From: Tetrastigma voinierianum
Taxonomy: Eukaryota; Streptophyta; Magnoliopsida; Vitales; Vitaceae
NCBI GenBank assembly: GCA_016808115.1
Contig: JAEQBH010006403.1
Location: forward strand, 62,001 to 126,000
Direction of reading: 5' to 3'
Length of the DNA stretch: 64,000 bases
The position numbers and the translations under genes are program-made. The notes under the pieces were generated by a model, which had not been told where the DNA came from, searched no databases, and saw only the letters and a program-made list of their open reading frames with translations. This document shows positions 23,585-35,056 of this stretch, one piece after another. The stretch's first letter is position 1. The number at the start of each line of letters is the position of its first letter.

Positions 23585-25490
23585 CTATACAAAATCATAA
23601 AGAGACCTAATCCACCTCACGCCGTGCGGTGGTGGGTCCGGCGCCAGCAGCCGCACCAAAACATCTAAAGAGGTCAGATTCAGGCGTGGCTCTCTCTCGA
23701 TCAAAGGACACGAGGAAGACCCAGATAAGGCCATGATCTCGCCGAAGCACGAGCAGCACGACAACCTCCGATCCTCGCCGTATGTCATCGTCATGTGGTT
23801 TAGTACGATAGCATCCATCACACCAGCCTATCTCTCTCGAAAGCAGCTGGATCGCATCTCAATAATGTGTGTCAATAGGATGGGCCGAGACCGCGCAACC
23901 GCCGATGTGGGGTCAGGGAGAAGGGATGAAGGTGATATCCGTGGAACCGACTCGCCGTATCTCGGGCTCGTGTGTGACACCCGTATGAGAGTCCTCGCCT
24001 CCCGACCCAGACTCCTAAATAAGGTGGGCCCAAGCTGGAAAGATACTGCATAGTCAATACCCGCTCCACCCACATGACCAGGCACCAACCCCCATCTCGA
24101 TCCCGGGCCCTCCGGGAATCCGACATGCTCGAGAACCTCGCATAGAGTCTCGCATCGCAAGTGGGAATGCTCTCTACTGCACTCAGGTCCTTCCTGTGGA
24201 CCTTCTTCTCAAAATGTAGCAAGGAGGTCATCACCACTTCGTAGGACTCAACCACTTCCTCCGAGATCCAGAAAGAGCCCAATACGGGCTCCTCTCGCCG
24301 CGACGCACGCCGAGAACGGAATAAGCTCGCCCCGAACAAATGGTCGACGCAAGATAGCGGAGGCTGAGTCACCAGAAATACCGTCCAAAGAAGGTGCCCC
24401 CGGCCGTTCTCCGAATCCATCTCGCCGATGAGGCGCGGGCCCACCCTCCGTAACCCTTCAGATTGCCTACGGTGATACTTAGGCCAAGAGTCACAAACAT
24501 CGCCGCCTGAGTAATTCGCGCGATCATCAATACTCGAATCAGCTCACACGACTAGTCGCCTCGAGATGTCATAGATCGATACAAACCGCATCACTACCTG
24601 TAAGTAGTAATACCGTCCTGGGTCATGAAAAAGTACAAATGAATAACTCAATCAACTTTTACGGACTCCCTAGATCTAGGATCACCTCGAGCTGGACGTC
24701 GTAGTACGACTTCGACATGAACGGTCTACGTATGGAGTCAGTACATCTCCGTAAAACGGGGTTCCCTACGAACAACGGCCTCCGAACTCTAGAGGCAGCG
24801 ACAACGAGGTGACGGTCGCTCCACGTGCCAGATAGGACTCAAGACGGCCGCGCTTCCAGAGATGGATCTACCACCGGGTCCGGCAAAGGTCCACTGAGGG
24901 CCGAGCCTTCCTAACTTCCTCTAGGCACCGGGCGATGGGGCCCGAGGTTCCATCCGTGGTTCTGGAGCAACGACGAAACCTGCAGGTTTCCTCGTGTACC
25001 GCCGGGACCGTGATGGTATCACCGAGCCGGACCGAAATGGGGCCTCCCCTTCTCGCGCATCAATTTCACCCGCTGCCGAACGCGGACCCACGAAAATGTA
25101 ACCATACTACCATCGGGGCCAAAATACCGGAAAAAGGGCTCAACTCATCAAAATGTACCGAGGCCTCGTGATTTCGAACCAGGCTCCCGGCGACCACCAG
25201 TCACTTTGAATCGTCGATGAATCGTACTCACCGGGCCGCAGCTCTCATCAAGAGGCTTAAACCCAGTGGCTCGTGGCGCTGCGGTGGTGGATGCTCGCCG
25301 TGGCTTATCACGTCGTACGTAGGTGTAGGTAAGGGCAAGGATGCACAGTAAGTGCAGGGTACTTCAGCGGTTCGGTCACGGCTAACGTGCGGCAAGGGCA
25401 ATGGGCGGTGTCCGGCGGCGCTAAGGCCGGGGAGCTCGTGGTCTTTGCAGAGGCTTCTAGGGAGGAAGCATGACTATTCAAGGTCCCCTC
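23585..25490 (-). pseudogene. Third ORF of the minus-strand Athila-like element, unidentified (possibly Athila ORF-1-like)
   Basis: This GC-rich block follows the pol remnant on the minus strand and holds the longest open frames of the element (for example 23872-24444). Readable pieces include RRPFMSKSYYDVQL (about 24690-24735) and a TTYR-VMRFVSIYDISRR-like string near 24560-24620. These remind me of the plant Athila ORF-1 family, but the match is from memory and weak. It takes the position that the plant-transposon-protein ORF holds in the elements at 28469 and 61551. A TATATAAA box (25496-25503) and a GTGAGTAC donor-like site (about 25225-25232) lie at its upstream end, suggesting its own spliced transcript. 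The function is unknown and frameshifts are frequent. Confidence 0.4.
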
Positions 25491-25495
25491 CTGTG

Positions 25496-25503
25496 TTTAT
25501 ATA
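25496..25503 (-). promoter_or_regulatory. Candidate internal TATA box ahead of the third ORF
   Basis: TATATAAA on the minus strand is followed by CACAGGAGG and a C-rich leader. The plus-strand Athila-like element at the right end has the same octamer in the same relative place (60792-60799), between the pol remnant and the extra ORF. Confidence 0.4.
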
Positions 25504-25834
25504 GAACCAACATGGGTACCGAGGTCTTCCCCTGACTTTCGCTATTTTTAGCGAATTTGCTCAAACCGAAAAAGATTAATTACCTGCAGATTTCAAAAAA
25601 TTCTTAGATTAAATATTGATATTTCAAGAAACATTATAAGTAAAATTATTATATAAACTATAATTAAAATTTAATATATTAACATAATATACAAACTAAA
25701 TTATCGAAAGTGAAACTCAAGTGTTTAAAATTTTCTAAAATAATCGGGGGAATTAACTAAATTAACTAAATTAAGACAGTAAAATAAAAATCGTGGAACT
25801 CCGCACCGGGCTTCAAAACACCGAACCGCTCAAT

Positions 25835-25990
25835 CCTAAAATTACCTAAGTGTGGGGTCAAGGAGATTGATCTCCCAACCCATGTAGAGCCCGGGTTGAC
25901 TTCCATTAAGGTGTTGGGTGCCCAACTGGAGGGTCCTCATTGATGGCTTTTGAATTGAGCAATTGGCTTTGTAGTTGGAAGCCGAAGCGG
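25835..25990 (-). pseudogene. Remnant of the integrase C-terminus of the Athila-like element
   Basis: The minus strand reads LNGSQPGLYMGWEINLLDP. It resembles the end of Athila integrase (VNGQRLKPYxGGE). It directly follows protease sequence, so RT, RNase H and most of integrase have been lost between about 26000 and 26100. The extent is approximate. Confidence 0.55.
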
Positions 25991-26059
25991 CGTATCAAAC
26001 TTTCTTCATCTTCGACCGATCTCTCCTCGCAATTCTCGGACATTTTGCTTCGCACACGA

Positions 26060-27199
26060 CTCAATTGAAACAACTTCATTAGTTCTTTGATTTTCTTACT
26101 TTCAGCAACTCATGTTTGTTCAAATGAAAGATGTTTAACCCAAAGTCATGTTACCAATGGTTAGTTGCATGACTCATTCCTAAGAATTGATGATTGCATT
26201 GGTTGTTTAAATGGCCTTCCTAAGATGATTGGTACATGACGTCTACTTCAGAATCGCCTGTCAAGCACCACAAAAATCTACCGGATAGTAGAATTTGTCT
26301 ATCTTCACTACATTATCCTCAACCATCCCTTTGGGATTTTCACCATCTATCGGCCACGAGAGTGTGATGTTGGTAGGTTTAAGTTCACCTAGACCTAACT
26401 CGCTTGTATACCGAATGTTTCACTGATAGGTTCACACCGCCCTAAATCGCAATGATTTCTTTGTGCAATTCCCACCAATATTGGACTGAAATTGTGGGAG
26501 ATCCCGGATCCTTGTATTTGATGTATTTGCTTTGGATTATGGCATCGACTTGTTCTGAGAATGCCTTCTCAATGCCTAATCCCTTCTTGATCAGGCAAAG
26601 ATCTTTCAAAAATTTTGAGATAAGGTGCACTTGTTTGATTTTGCAATCCAATAAAGGTATGTTAACCTTCACTTGCCTTAAGACCCTAAGATGCCCGCTT
26701 GTTGAGATGCCTTCTTCTACCTCTAAGTGCTTCAGGAAATGGAGGTGGTATGCGGTATTTCATTGAATCCTCCTTTAGAGAATATACATGTTTATACTTT
26801 TCCCGCCTATAGGTTCTTCAACAGGTTTTGACATAGGTTGATCAACTTCTTTTCCACTCCTCAGGGTAATTACAGCCTTAACTTCATCCTATTCTAATTG
26901 TTGATGACCCATCATGAACTATAGTCTGCACGCTGAGAAGGCTCTTGTACCTCCAAAGAATCCTTGTTGGATCTTGGTGATTGAATACTGTGCTGGGTTT
27001 GAATTTTTCCTGCTAAGATTGCTCTCAAGCCCATCTATTCTCTTATTCAAGCAGTACTTTCTACAAGATCAACTTTGTGCCGCTTGCACATTGATTCCTT
27101 TTTTTCCTCAACAAAGTCGCTCTACCACCTTACTCAAATTCAATATGGCTTGTCCCACCTGGTATTATATGATGGTGGTTGTCAGGATTGTGAGGGGCA
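26060..27199 (-). pseudogene. Athila-like gag end and aspartic protease, degraded
   Basis: The minus strand carries AVITLRSGKEVDQP (about 26845-26890), then VNIPLLD (26650-26670), KFLKDLCLIKKGL, KAFSEQVDAIIQS and KYKDPGSPTIS (26480-26520). All are typical of the Athila protease lead-in. The catalytic DLGAS motif that should follow is ruined: a stop sits at that place and only a GGVNLS-like remnant remains. GLNIFHLNK near 26120-26150 matches the protease end. The upstream end abuts the nested element at 27200; its gag continuation resumes at 32066. Confidence 0.75.
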
Positions 27200-28310
27200 C
27201 GATGAGGCCTAAAACACCTACTATGGTTATACTCACTACCATTTTCCGTTTATTTTGTGAGTAATTTTATAGTTTTTGTGGCTAGATCCTGATTTCCGTG
27301 GTCTCGTGTGGATTACGTGTCTATTGGAGTACAAAGAGTAGCTTTGAAGCAAATGAAACAAGGAGAGCAAACATGGGAAGTGGATCGGTCACGTCGCGAC
27401 GTCACCACGTCGCGACGCCGTATTTCGAAAATCAAGCTCATCATTAAAAGCGAATTAGGTTCAGAACCGGATCGAGAGGCGCACTTCCAACGTAGGCACA
27501 GTTTCAGAGCAGAGTGACACTGATTGAGAAGAAGTGCTCGGAAATTGTAACGCTTTTCATTTTTCGTATATTTTCGGATTTTAGAACAATGTTTTCTTTA
27601 TTAAACAGTTTCTTGTTTTCTTTCATTATGTTCTAGATCTCTTTCTAGGGTTACATCAAACCTTGTCACGAATAATGGATTAAAGTTTGACCTTTCATGT
27701 TATTCAGTTGTTAATAATTTGTCATATCTGCTCTATACCGCATTTTAATTATATATGTTAATGTCTCGCCAATGCTAGCATAACGACCGAGATCCGGTGA
27801 TTCGAGAGATGAGGGTATCTGTGGATCCGGTAGAGCAGCCTCAGCCGATCTCGGTTAATAGGTATTATTCCTAACCTCGAAGGTGGTATTTAAGCTAGAA
27901 CATTTAAGCACCTCTAATAATTGGCTTCAGATGTAGATATACTCGATTCTATTCACGAGATAGGCGGATATACCTCGAGAGAGGATATCTCGTAGGCAAG
28001 ATCACCTCACCAATTGACATATTACGAATAGATTGAATAACAACATCTTTAGTAAAGTAATCCATTGAACGTGATTAGGGGCGATGAACTCCTAGGCGCC
28101 AACATCATTAATTCACCAAAATCACGCTTAGTCGTAGTTTCCTTATTTTAATCTTTTACCCTAAAACCCTTTTATTCGTATATATTGTCTCGAAAAGCGT
28201 AACCTCAGATTCAATTTACCTTCCCCGTGGATCGACATTCGCATTAAGTACACTATATTACTGGGCTACGCGTACACTTGCGCACTTGTATCATTTTATA
28301 CACCGCGTCA
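27200..28310 (+). repeat. 5' LTR of the nested Athila-family element
   Basis: It begins CGATGAGGCCTAAAAC, where family members have TGATGAGTGCCTAAAAC, and ends GCGTCA. It includes CACGTCGCGACG words near 27390-27415. It shares an uninterrupted identical stretch of over 130 bp with the 3' LTR (27950-28080 against 31690-31820). Confidence 0.85.
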
Positions 28311-28468
28311 AGGTGAGACTCAGATTCTCGTTTGGGGCATGCAGGCCCTCATTTCGGGTTAGCTAGGTTCCATTAGTTTTGAGTCCTGCTTAGGTGTTTT
28401 TGAGTCCTTAGGTAGTTATTAGCTGATTGTCAGGTGCCCATTAGGTGTCTCGAATTTCGCCAGTCAAT

Positions 28469-29660
28469 ATGTCTAGCAAGAAAGCAAAATCATTTCGCTG
28501 CTTAGCCTACCATATGAGGACCCGACCTATATCTCGACGCCTCACAAGCTGTAAATGTGAGGCCACGACGGTTTGGGCACAATTTGCAAAACCGCCATTC
28601 ATTAAAGAGAAGGGGTTTCACCACTCGACGATTTCTTCCGCAAGACAATTGCACAGCATGGCGTGTTTTTATGCCAACCCCTCGTCCGCGGCTATGAGTG
28701 AAGTTCGAGAATTTACTAACCTCGCGCCCCATGTCCTCAAAAAGGTCGTGGCGCGAGGTATATTGGCCGACTTCGGGCCGCTAGAGTCGCATCAATAATT
28801 TCCTATGGCCTAGAGCATGTCCCACGGACTCTTCGATCACCGCGAAAGCATCCCGATTATCATGAGGTCATTCGCATTGACCAAAGGCCAGGTGAGTGGG
28901 AGGATCAACAAGGCGGGCCAAGGGCACACTTCAAGGGCAAGCATTTGGCCTACATTCCCAAGGTTTGGCACCATTTCATCACTTCATGCCCATCCCGACG
29001 ACGACGCAGTGTGAGGTGACCGCCCACTGCTCCCTCGATTAACTTCGCCATTATTCAGATATACCATTCGATGTGTATGCTATAGAGGATGCGATCCTCC
29101 AACCGAGATGCAAATGAACCTGGGACACCTCTTTTCCGATATTTGGCTTGTGCAACAAGCCGGGTGCCTCGACACACACTCACACTGCTCCACCCAATAA
29201 AAGCTTATATCCATGAGCTGACACACCTCGTGTCCTCAGAACCCAGGGGACCATGATCACAGCCATGAGCTCCTGACAGTGATCTAGCTTTATGAGTATC
29301 GGGCTCAAGAGGACTCGGCGATCCTGTGGAGACCTTGGCCAGTCCTCGTCCCAGCCACCTCCTCCCTCGTCCCAGCCCACTCTCCACCATTCTCCCCAAA
29401 GAGCCCACGGGCGCGGCCACTCCTCCTAGTCCTTCACCGCATCTTCGAGGACCCGGTGCTCTGCCACGGAAGTGCTTTGACGCCTCGATGAGACCTGTGG
29501 AGCACCAGGTCCTCTGTTACCCAGATTACTGGAGGCGCTGCGTGTCGATATGCTGAGCAGCCAAAGAATCGTGCCATCATTCTACAAAGAAGAAGAACAT
29601 GCAGCCCAAATTTCGCCGCCTCGTTTTCACCATCCACCACCACCTCCGGGCCGCAGTTGA
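28469..29660 (+). pseudogene. Putative plant transposon protein ORF (PF20167-like)
   Basis: The ATG at 28469 opens MSSKKAKSFRCLAYHMRTRP. Further on come FIKEKGFHH (28609-28635), a VREF-xNLAP stretch (28703-28728), a VARGILADFGP string (28748-28780) and GQGHTSRA with KHLAYIP and WHHFIT pieces near 28915-28985. INFAIIQI-like and DANEPGTP-like strings lie near 29040-29130, and HPIKAYIHEL at 29194-29222. This order matches the domain often annotated as 'putative plant transposon protein' in Athila-rich plant genomes; its biochemical role is unknown. A proline-rich tail follows to about 29500. The upstream AG/GTGAGA at 28311 may be a splice donor. Several frameshifts are present. Confidence 0.7.
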
Positions 29661-30950
29661 TATTCGGGGAGTTTCTACCTCTATATTTTTATCTTGCCAA
29701 AGGGGACACTGATATTTGGTTTGGGGAGGGATTTGATGACGGTACCATGTGTCAGGTTTTGTTTATTTGGAGCTTGGCTTTAGAAGGTAGTATTTTAGTG
29801 TGTTCCGATATTAGTGTGTTTTGTTTTCGCTTATTTTGCTACTCTAAATTTCATTTCATGAGCTCAATATAGTTGTTTGATTGTATTTTAGGTCATTTCG
29901 CATGTAAGATCGCATACATGTGTGCTAAGTGTCAAAATCGAGGATCAATTTTTGATCGAGTTCACTATAAACTGTTCAATTGCATACATTTGCTTCGATA
30001 CTGCACTAGATTGAATAGTGAAAAGGGCAAGAATAATCCCGTAGTCAAGAAACCAAATTTCTCAAAAACCCTATCACACTCTCACACACTAGTGACTTCG
30101 TAGTATGCATATGTCGTAACTAACTTACTAAAGTCTGATCAACCTAGAGATTCAACCATTTGAGCCGATGGGACACCTAATCAAAAGAGGATTGCCATTG
30201 AGCCCAAACAAAAAAAAAGAGAAAATACAAAAACATGAAAAAAGAAAAGAAAAAGAAATATGACAAAAATAGGTATATGCATAAGAATAAGCGGGATCAT
30301 CCAATCGGAATCCCGAGCACAGTCTGAGGGGCCTATCAAAGCCTAATGCCCTGAGCCAACTGGCCGGGAGTCATTGACTTCACTGCCCGCTAGATGGGAT
30401 GTAAGGACCATTCACCAGAACTAGGCCTCAGCTTCTACGAGTGTTCGGTGAAGCTCATGAATTGAATGCCTGGTGCCCTTACCAATGGATCCCCGCTACA
30501 GGAACACTTGGCTAAAACTTCTTGGCACTAGGTCTTCTTCCATTTTTGTTTTTTTTGGTACATAGGACATAAATAATAGGTGCGCTCCTATCCTTGTCTA
30601 GTTAGCTTCTTCCTGAATAGGTGGTCTGAGCTTAGTTTGGGCACTTTAACCTAGGCATATCCCTGGCACATTCACTATAAGTACATAGGATTTTGGGAAA
30701 AAGCATTTAACACCATGGATTGATGCCCAGCTCATTTCACCATTCCCAATCCAATCTCACCGCAAGTCAAATATCCGTATGCCTTCACGTGAACATCGAG
30801 CAAAACAAGCAGGCGTGAGTCACCCAATTTGATCCCCTATTTTTCGTTATACAAACTAATCGCTTAGTATTAGTTGCATTGTGTCGGGTGTGTGTCCTGT
30901 CTAGAGTCGGTTCTTGCTTGAGGACAAGCAAGAAACTAAGTTTGGGGGTG
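29661..30950 (+). other. 3' non-coding part of the nested element
   Basis: It is alignable with 62700-63990 in the right-end element: GGGGACACTG and TTTGGGGA-type words at 29700-29730, an A-rich purine run at 30205-30265, and CTAGGTCTTCTTCCAT at 30528. The polypurine tract is at 30938-30950. No gene is seen. Confidence 0.65.
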
Positions 30951-32062
30951 TGATGAGTGCCTAAAACACTCATATTATACTCGCTACCATATTTTCCCCG
31001 TTTATTTTATAATTTTATAGCTTTGTGGCTGTGATCCCCGATTTCTCGCCTCCTCGTGTGATTATGTGTTCACTGGAGCATAAAAAGAGGCTTTGGAAAA
31101 GTGAAACAAGGAGGAGCAAACAAGGAAGTGACTTTCACGCTGACGTTACCTCACGCCGCGACGCCACCACTGCCGCGACGCCGCCAAAATCAAGCCTCAT
31201 CATTAAAAGCGAATTAGGGTTCAGAAATCCGGGGGGATCGAGAGGCGCACGAACAGAGGCACGGGTTTCGAGAGCAGAGTGACACTGATTGAGAAGAAGT
31301 GCTCGGAAATTGTAACGCTTTTCATTTTTCGTATATTTTCGGATTTTAGAACAATGTTTTCTTTATTAAACAGCTCGTTTTCTTTCATTATGTTCTGTGA
31401 TCTCTTCTAGGCTACATCAAACCTTGTCACGAATAATGGATTAAAGTTTGACCTTTCATGTTATTCAAGGTTATTAATGGTCATATCCGGGCCTATACCC
31501 CGCATTTTAATTATATGTTAATGTCCACACGTTAGCATAATCGCACCGAGATCCGAGATCTATGAGGATGAGGCCTTTGTGGATCCGGTAGATGCACTTT
31601 AGCCGATTCTAATAGAGATATTCAACCTCAAGGTGGTATTTTTGGGTTAGAACATTTAAGCATCTCGGAATACCGAGTCGAGATAGAGATATACTCGATT
31701 CTATTCACGAGATAGGCGGATATACCTCGAGAGAGGATATCTCGTAGGCAAGATCACCTCACCAATTGACATATTACGAATAGATTGAATAACAACATCT
31801 TTAGTAAAGTAATCCATTGAACGTGACAGGGGGCGATTTAACCCTAGGCGCCAACATCATTAATTCACTAAAATCAATAGTTTAGTTGCAGTTTCCTTAT
31901 TTAATCTTTACCCTAAAACCCTTTATTCAGATATTGTCTGAAAAGCAGAACCTCTGTATTCAATTTACCTTTCCCTGTGGATCGATATTCGTACATTAAG
32001 TACACTATATTACTGGGGCTACGCGTGCACTTGCGCACTTAGGCATTCATTTTATACAATCA
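30951..32062 (+). repeat. 3' LTR of the nested Athila-family element
   Basis: It starts TGATGAGTGCCTAAAAC directly after the polypurine tract and ends ACAATCA. It aligns with 27200-28310 over its full length, with clustered short differences. Confidence 0.85.
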
Positions 32063-32065
32063 AGG

Positions 32066-33175
32066 TTGGCCCGTCAGTACCAAATCGAGGCCTGGGCTCC
32101 CAGGGTACATAGCGGTGGGCGGTCTCCATGCAAGGTTAGTGATTCCTCCACCGGAATTGTGGGCATTGCCATATGGAGCATTGATTGTTGTGGTTTGAAT
32201 TGTCCTACAGTGTTTGCACATTCTGACATCAAATCCTTCACTGCAGGGGCCATAGGACATGGTTCTACTGGGTGCACAGGGGATTGGAAATTGGTGCAAT
32301 GATTGGATTGTGTAGGATTTTCAGTCACTACATGCACCTCTTGAGCCGCTTGGCTCTAAGCTCTCTACTTTCCTGCTAGGGTTGAAACTTAGCTCATCTC
32401 TATTTCTTTTCCTCGGCAAAGGCATACATCCCACCCCTTAGATTTAACCTGTGTCCATCCTTTCCACCTCTCTTCTGTAGTTAGCTCATCTCTAACCCTT
32501 AGAAGTTTCAGCACGTATTCTGAAATCCATGGCTTTCATCCTGGGATGCTTACTTAGAAAGTCTCCTCCACACATGTGGTTTAAAAGCTGCCTCATGCAG
32601 GTGAGACATACCACCATAGAAGTGGTTCACTAACATCCAAGTATCAAACCCATGATGTGACTGTGCACCGATGGTCTCCATAAATCTCTCCCAACACTGT
32701 AAAATTCTTTCACCATCCCGAGCTACAAAGGTATATGACTGCTCTTTCAAAATTATTAGTCTTTATGAGCACCGAATAACTTTCAGAATTCCCGCCTCGG
32801 GCAGCCAAATTTCAATTTCTATGGTTCTAGCCCGTGAGTTTAGCCAAATCTTGGCCTTGTCTCCTTAGTATCAATGGAAATGCTTAGCTTCAGCAAGAAC
32901 TACGTCCATCATACCTTCTCGAAGGTAAAACTTCCCTGCAATCCCTAATATGAGTGTATGGATTTTCATTTTCCATACCATGATATGGGGAGAATAAATA
33001 TATTCTCACCAAGTACATCTTCAAGTAGAGGATGCAGAGGGGGCACTAACTCCTAGGAGGGTGGATGTGATCCTCATGGTTCTATAGGCAGTTGGATTCA
33101 TGGGGACCCATGACTCGTTGTTCTTCGTAGTGATCCATGGTATCAAGCAGGTATGACTCACCACCGACCGGGTCA
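32066..33175 (-). pseudogene. Athila-like gag, 5' and central part
   Basis: Read on the minus strand, the N-terminal half has a YRTMR string and PP/SAPSA words near 33020-33090, then DKAKIWLNS near 32830-32865. The central gag motif follows as CWERFMETIGAQSHHGFDTW at about 32630-32690, with NHFYGGMS after it. The C-terminal part near 32110-32190 reads NAPYGNAHNSGGG and is glycine/asparagine rich, as expected. Cysteines near 32215-32290 are what is left of a zinc knuckle. The protein is the capsid/nucleocapsid precursor. The reading continues at 27199 beyond the nested element. Frameshifts and stops break it repeatedly. Confidence 0.75.
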
Positions 33176-33456
33176 GGTTGTGTAATCGATTCTATGCGCT
33201 TCTCCGGGTTCCTCTCGTCTCAAAGATCGCATACACAATCGTTATAATAAATCGAGACACAACAAAGGAATAAACCAACTTTGCAAAAAGGTGAGGGTTA
33301 ACTAAAACAAAACTAAACCGGTCAGTAAAAATGCAAGTACCACCGCAAAGTGATGAAAACCGCGCTCCCGTAATCGAGCGGGACAAAAAAGGGGTAAAAG
33401 GTTACCCCACTTGTGATGTTGATCACAAGTACACTTCAACTTACCATTAGTAGCTC

Positions 33457-33477
33457 GCACCATCCCCAAGAACGCCA
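33457..33477 (-). other. Primer-binding site, tRNA-Asp type (degraded)
   Basis: On the minus strand ATGGCGTTCTTGGGGATGG lies just after the LTR end. It resembles the Athila PBS TGGCGCCGTTGCCGGGGA with missing bases. It confirms the 5' end and minus orientation. Confidence 0.65.
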
Positions 33478-33479
33478 TT

Positions 33480-35056
33480 TGATTCGCCACAAGAGGGTCA
33501 GAGCTAAAATCAACAAAATTTATATACACCTACTTCCTACTATCACAGAGTCAAGCTTACCGCAGATAGTGGTTCAGGTCAACACTGGATGGGTTTTCAT
33601 CCTAAGAATGATACGCATGAGTGTAAAAAGGTAGGGCTTATTCGACTGATTTGCTTCAAAACAATAAGTAGTTTGAAAACTGATGAATGAAAAACTGGAA
33701 GTAAAGGTGAAAAGTTAACTTTGAAGATTTAGGTCACCAATTTGGCAATCCTAGGGCAAACAAGTGTCCTCGGGTTTTATCCTCGTTATGACATGCAACC
33801 TATAGTCCAAGATAACCGGATCTATGTTTAAACTAGCAAACCTAACCCTAGAAACCACCCTATTTGAGTTAACATAGGTAATATGCATCTACGGTTCTTT
33901 CGCTGAAACCCTAGCATTAAATATCATTTCAGGCTCAGAAGACTATCTGAATGAACTACAAGTGTATCTAGCAATAAGTATGCACTGTATCCTAAAGCAT
34001 GGAGAGTATCACAACCAATAATATTCAAGTTTATTCAACCCTAATTTGAGGAAGACGTAGGGCCATAAATACAGTAATTGCACTTTCAAGATAAGATAAA
34101 TACGCAGAAATGTCTCACCACTGCTAGCTTTCTTCTTCCTCTTTCAAAGAAAGGAGATTTAGCTGAAGCATCCTCAGTTGTCATCCTCAAGAGGGGTGTT
34201 TAAGCCTAGAAAGTAAGGGAAAGAGGAGAGAAGAGGAAAATAAAACCCTAAATAAAATACGAGACTTTATTTGCAAAAATGAAACTACAATTCTTTCTCC
34301 AACTAGTTGCTTCCCAAAAATTCTATATATTTATTACAAAAGTAGAGGGGTTTATATAGGCCACCTCAATACATGAAAATACCAAAGCCATAAATTTGGC
34401 CAGTTAAAGGACAAGAGAGTAATACACCAAATTTGAGCCTGGTTAGCATTAAATACAAAAACATGACGAGGCAAGAATTTCGCTAGGAGGAAGAATTTCG
34501 CTTAGGTAGCGAAATCCACAAGGCACATGGAAATTGGAAATTTCAAGATATTTGGCACTCAAGCATATACAAATTCAGCTACTTAGCGAACTTTCGTGAG
34601 TAGCGAGTTCAGAAATTCGCTTAGGAACAAGGCCTAGCGAAACCCCGTGTCTAGCTTAAAATCCACAATTTTCACTGGTCCTGCGAAATTTTCGCTAAAC
34701 TCGAAATTTTTCGCAATCCTAAAATTTAAAATTGGCCGTTTGCTAATTTTCACGCTTTGCCTCCCCGGCTCTTCTACTCGCATCAATTTTTCTTCACTTT
34801 GCCTTCGCTCTTTTCATTGATTCTGGCCGGTTGATGGTCGGCTAATTTGGAGTTCAAAACTTCAAGGATTCATCATAAGATCCCATATTGAACTTCTAAA
34901 GTGCAAGAAAACCTCGCAAAACAAACAAAATACCTTAAATGGCATAAGTGCTACTAAGAAGATCAACACTTCAATTGGTAGAATGACATGATTAATGCAA
35001 AAAGCACTCAAACCTATCTAATATAAAGGTCTGTACCTGCACTGGGGCATTAATCG
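33480..35056 (-). repeat. 5' LTR of the minus-strand Athila-like element
   Basis: The plus-strand limits are TGATTCGCCACAAGAG and GGGGCATTAATCG. It aligns with 20791-22360. The GCGAAAT/ATTTCGC word cluster recurs at 34485-34720. Confidence 0.85.

Larger units (their letters stand above)
27200..32062 (+). mobile_element. Internally deleted Athila-family element (LARD-like) nested in gag
   Basis: Two LTRs of 1111 and 1112 bp (27200-28310, 30951-32062) flank a 2.64 kb interior that has no gag, protease, RT or integrase. The interior matches only the distal part of the element at the right end (from about 61300). It contains an ORF of the plant-transposon-protein type and ends in the polypurine tract AAGTTTGGGGGTG (30938-30950). 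No tRNA-Asp PBS follows the 5' LTR. I could not identify a clear target duplication. The host gag reads on both sides on the opposite strand. Confidence 0.85.
20791..35056 (-). mobile_element. Minus-strand Athila-like Ty3 element inserted in a copia RT gene
   Basis: Direct LTRs (20791-22360 and 33480-35056) flank gag and protease sequence readable only on the minus strand. The PBS adjoins 33480 and the polypurine tract adjoins 22360, which fixes the orientation. The flanking copia RT reading breaks after GTTGAGGGGG (20790) and resumes at GGGGTTGATTATT (35058). This gives a short G-rich target duplication and a continuous EGVDYNETFAP-type RT motif if the insert is ignored. A 4.9 kb Athila-family derivative is nested in its gag. 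RT, RNase H and most of integrase are missing, so the element is non-autonomous. Confidence 0.85.

Noticed and set aside
20791..35056. A 9 bp target duplication (GGGTTGATT-like) suggesting a Mutator element
   Set aside because: The ends are LTRs with a PBS and polypurine tract on the minus strand; the apparent longer match is partly because the LTR also begins TGATT. A short G-rich duplication is enough.
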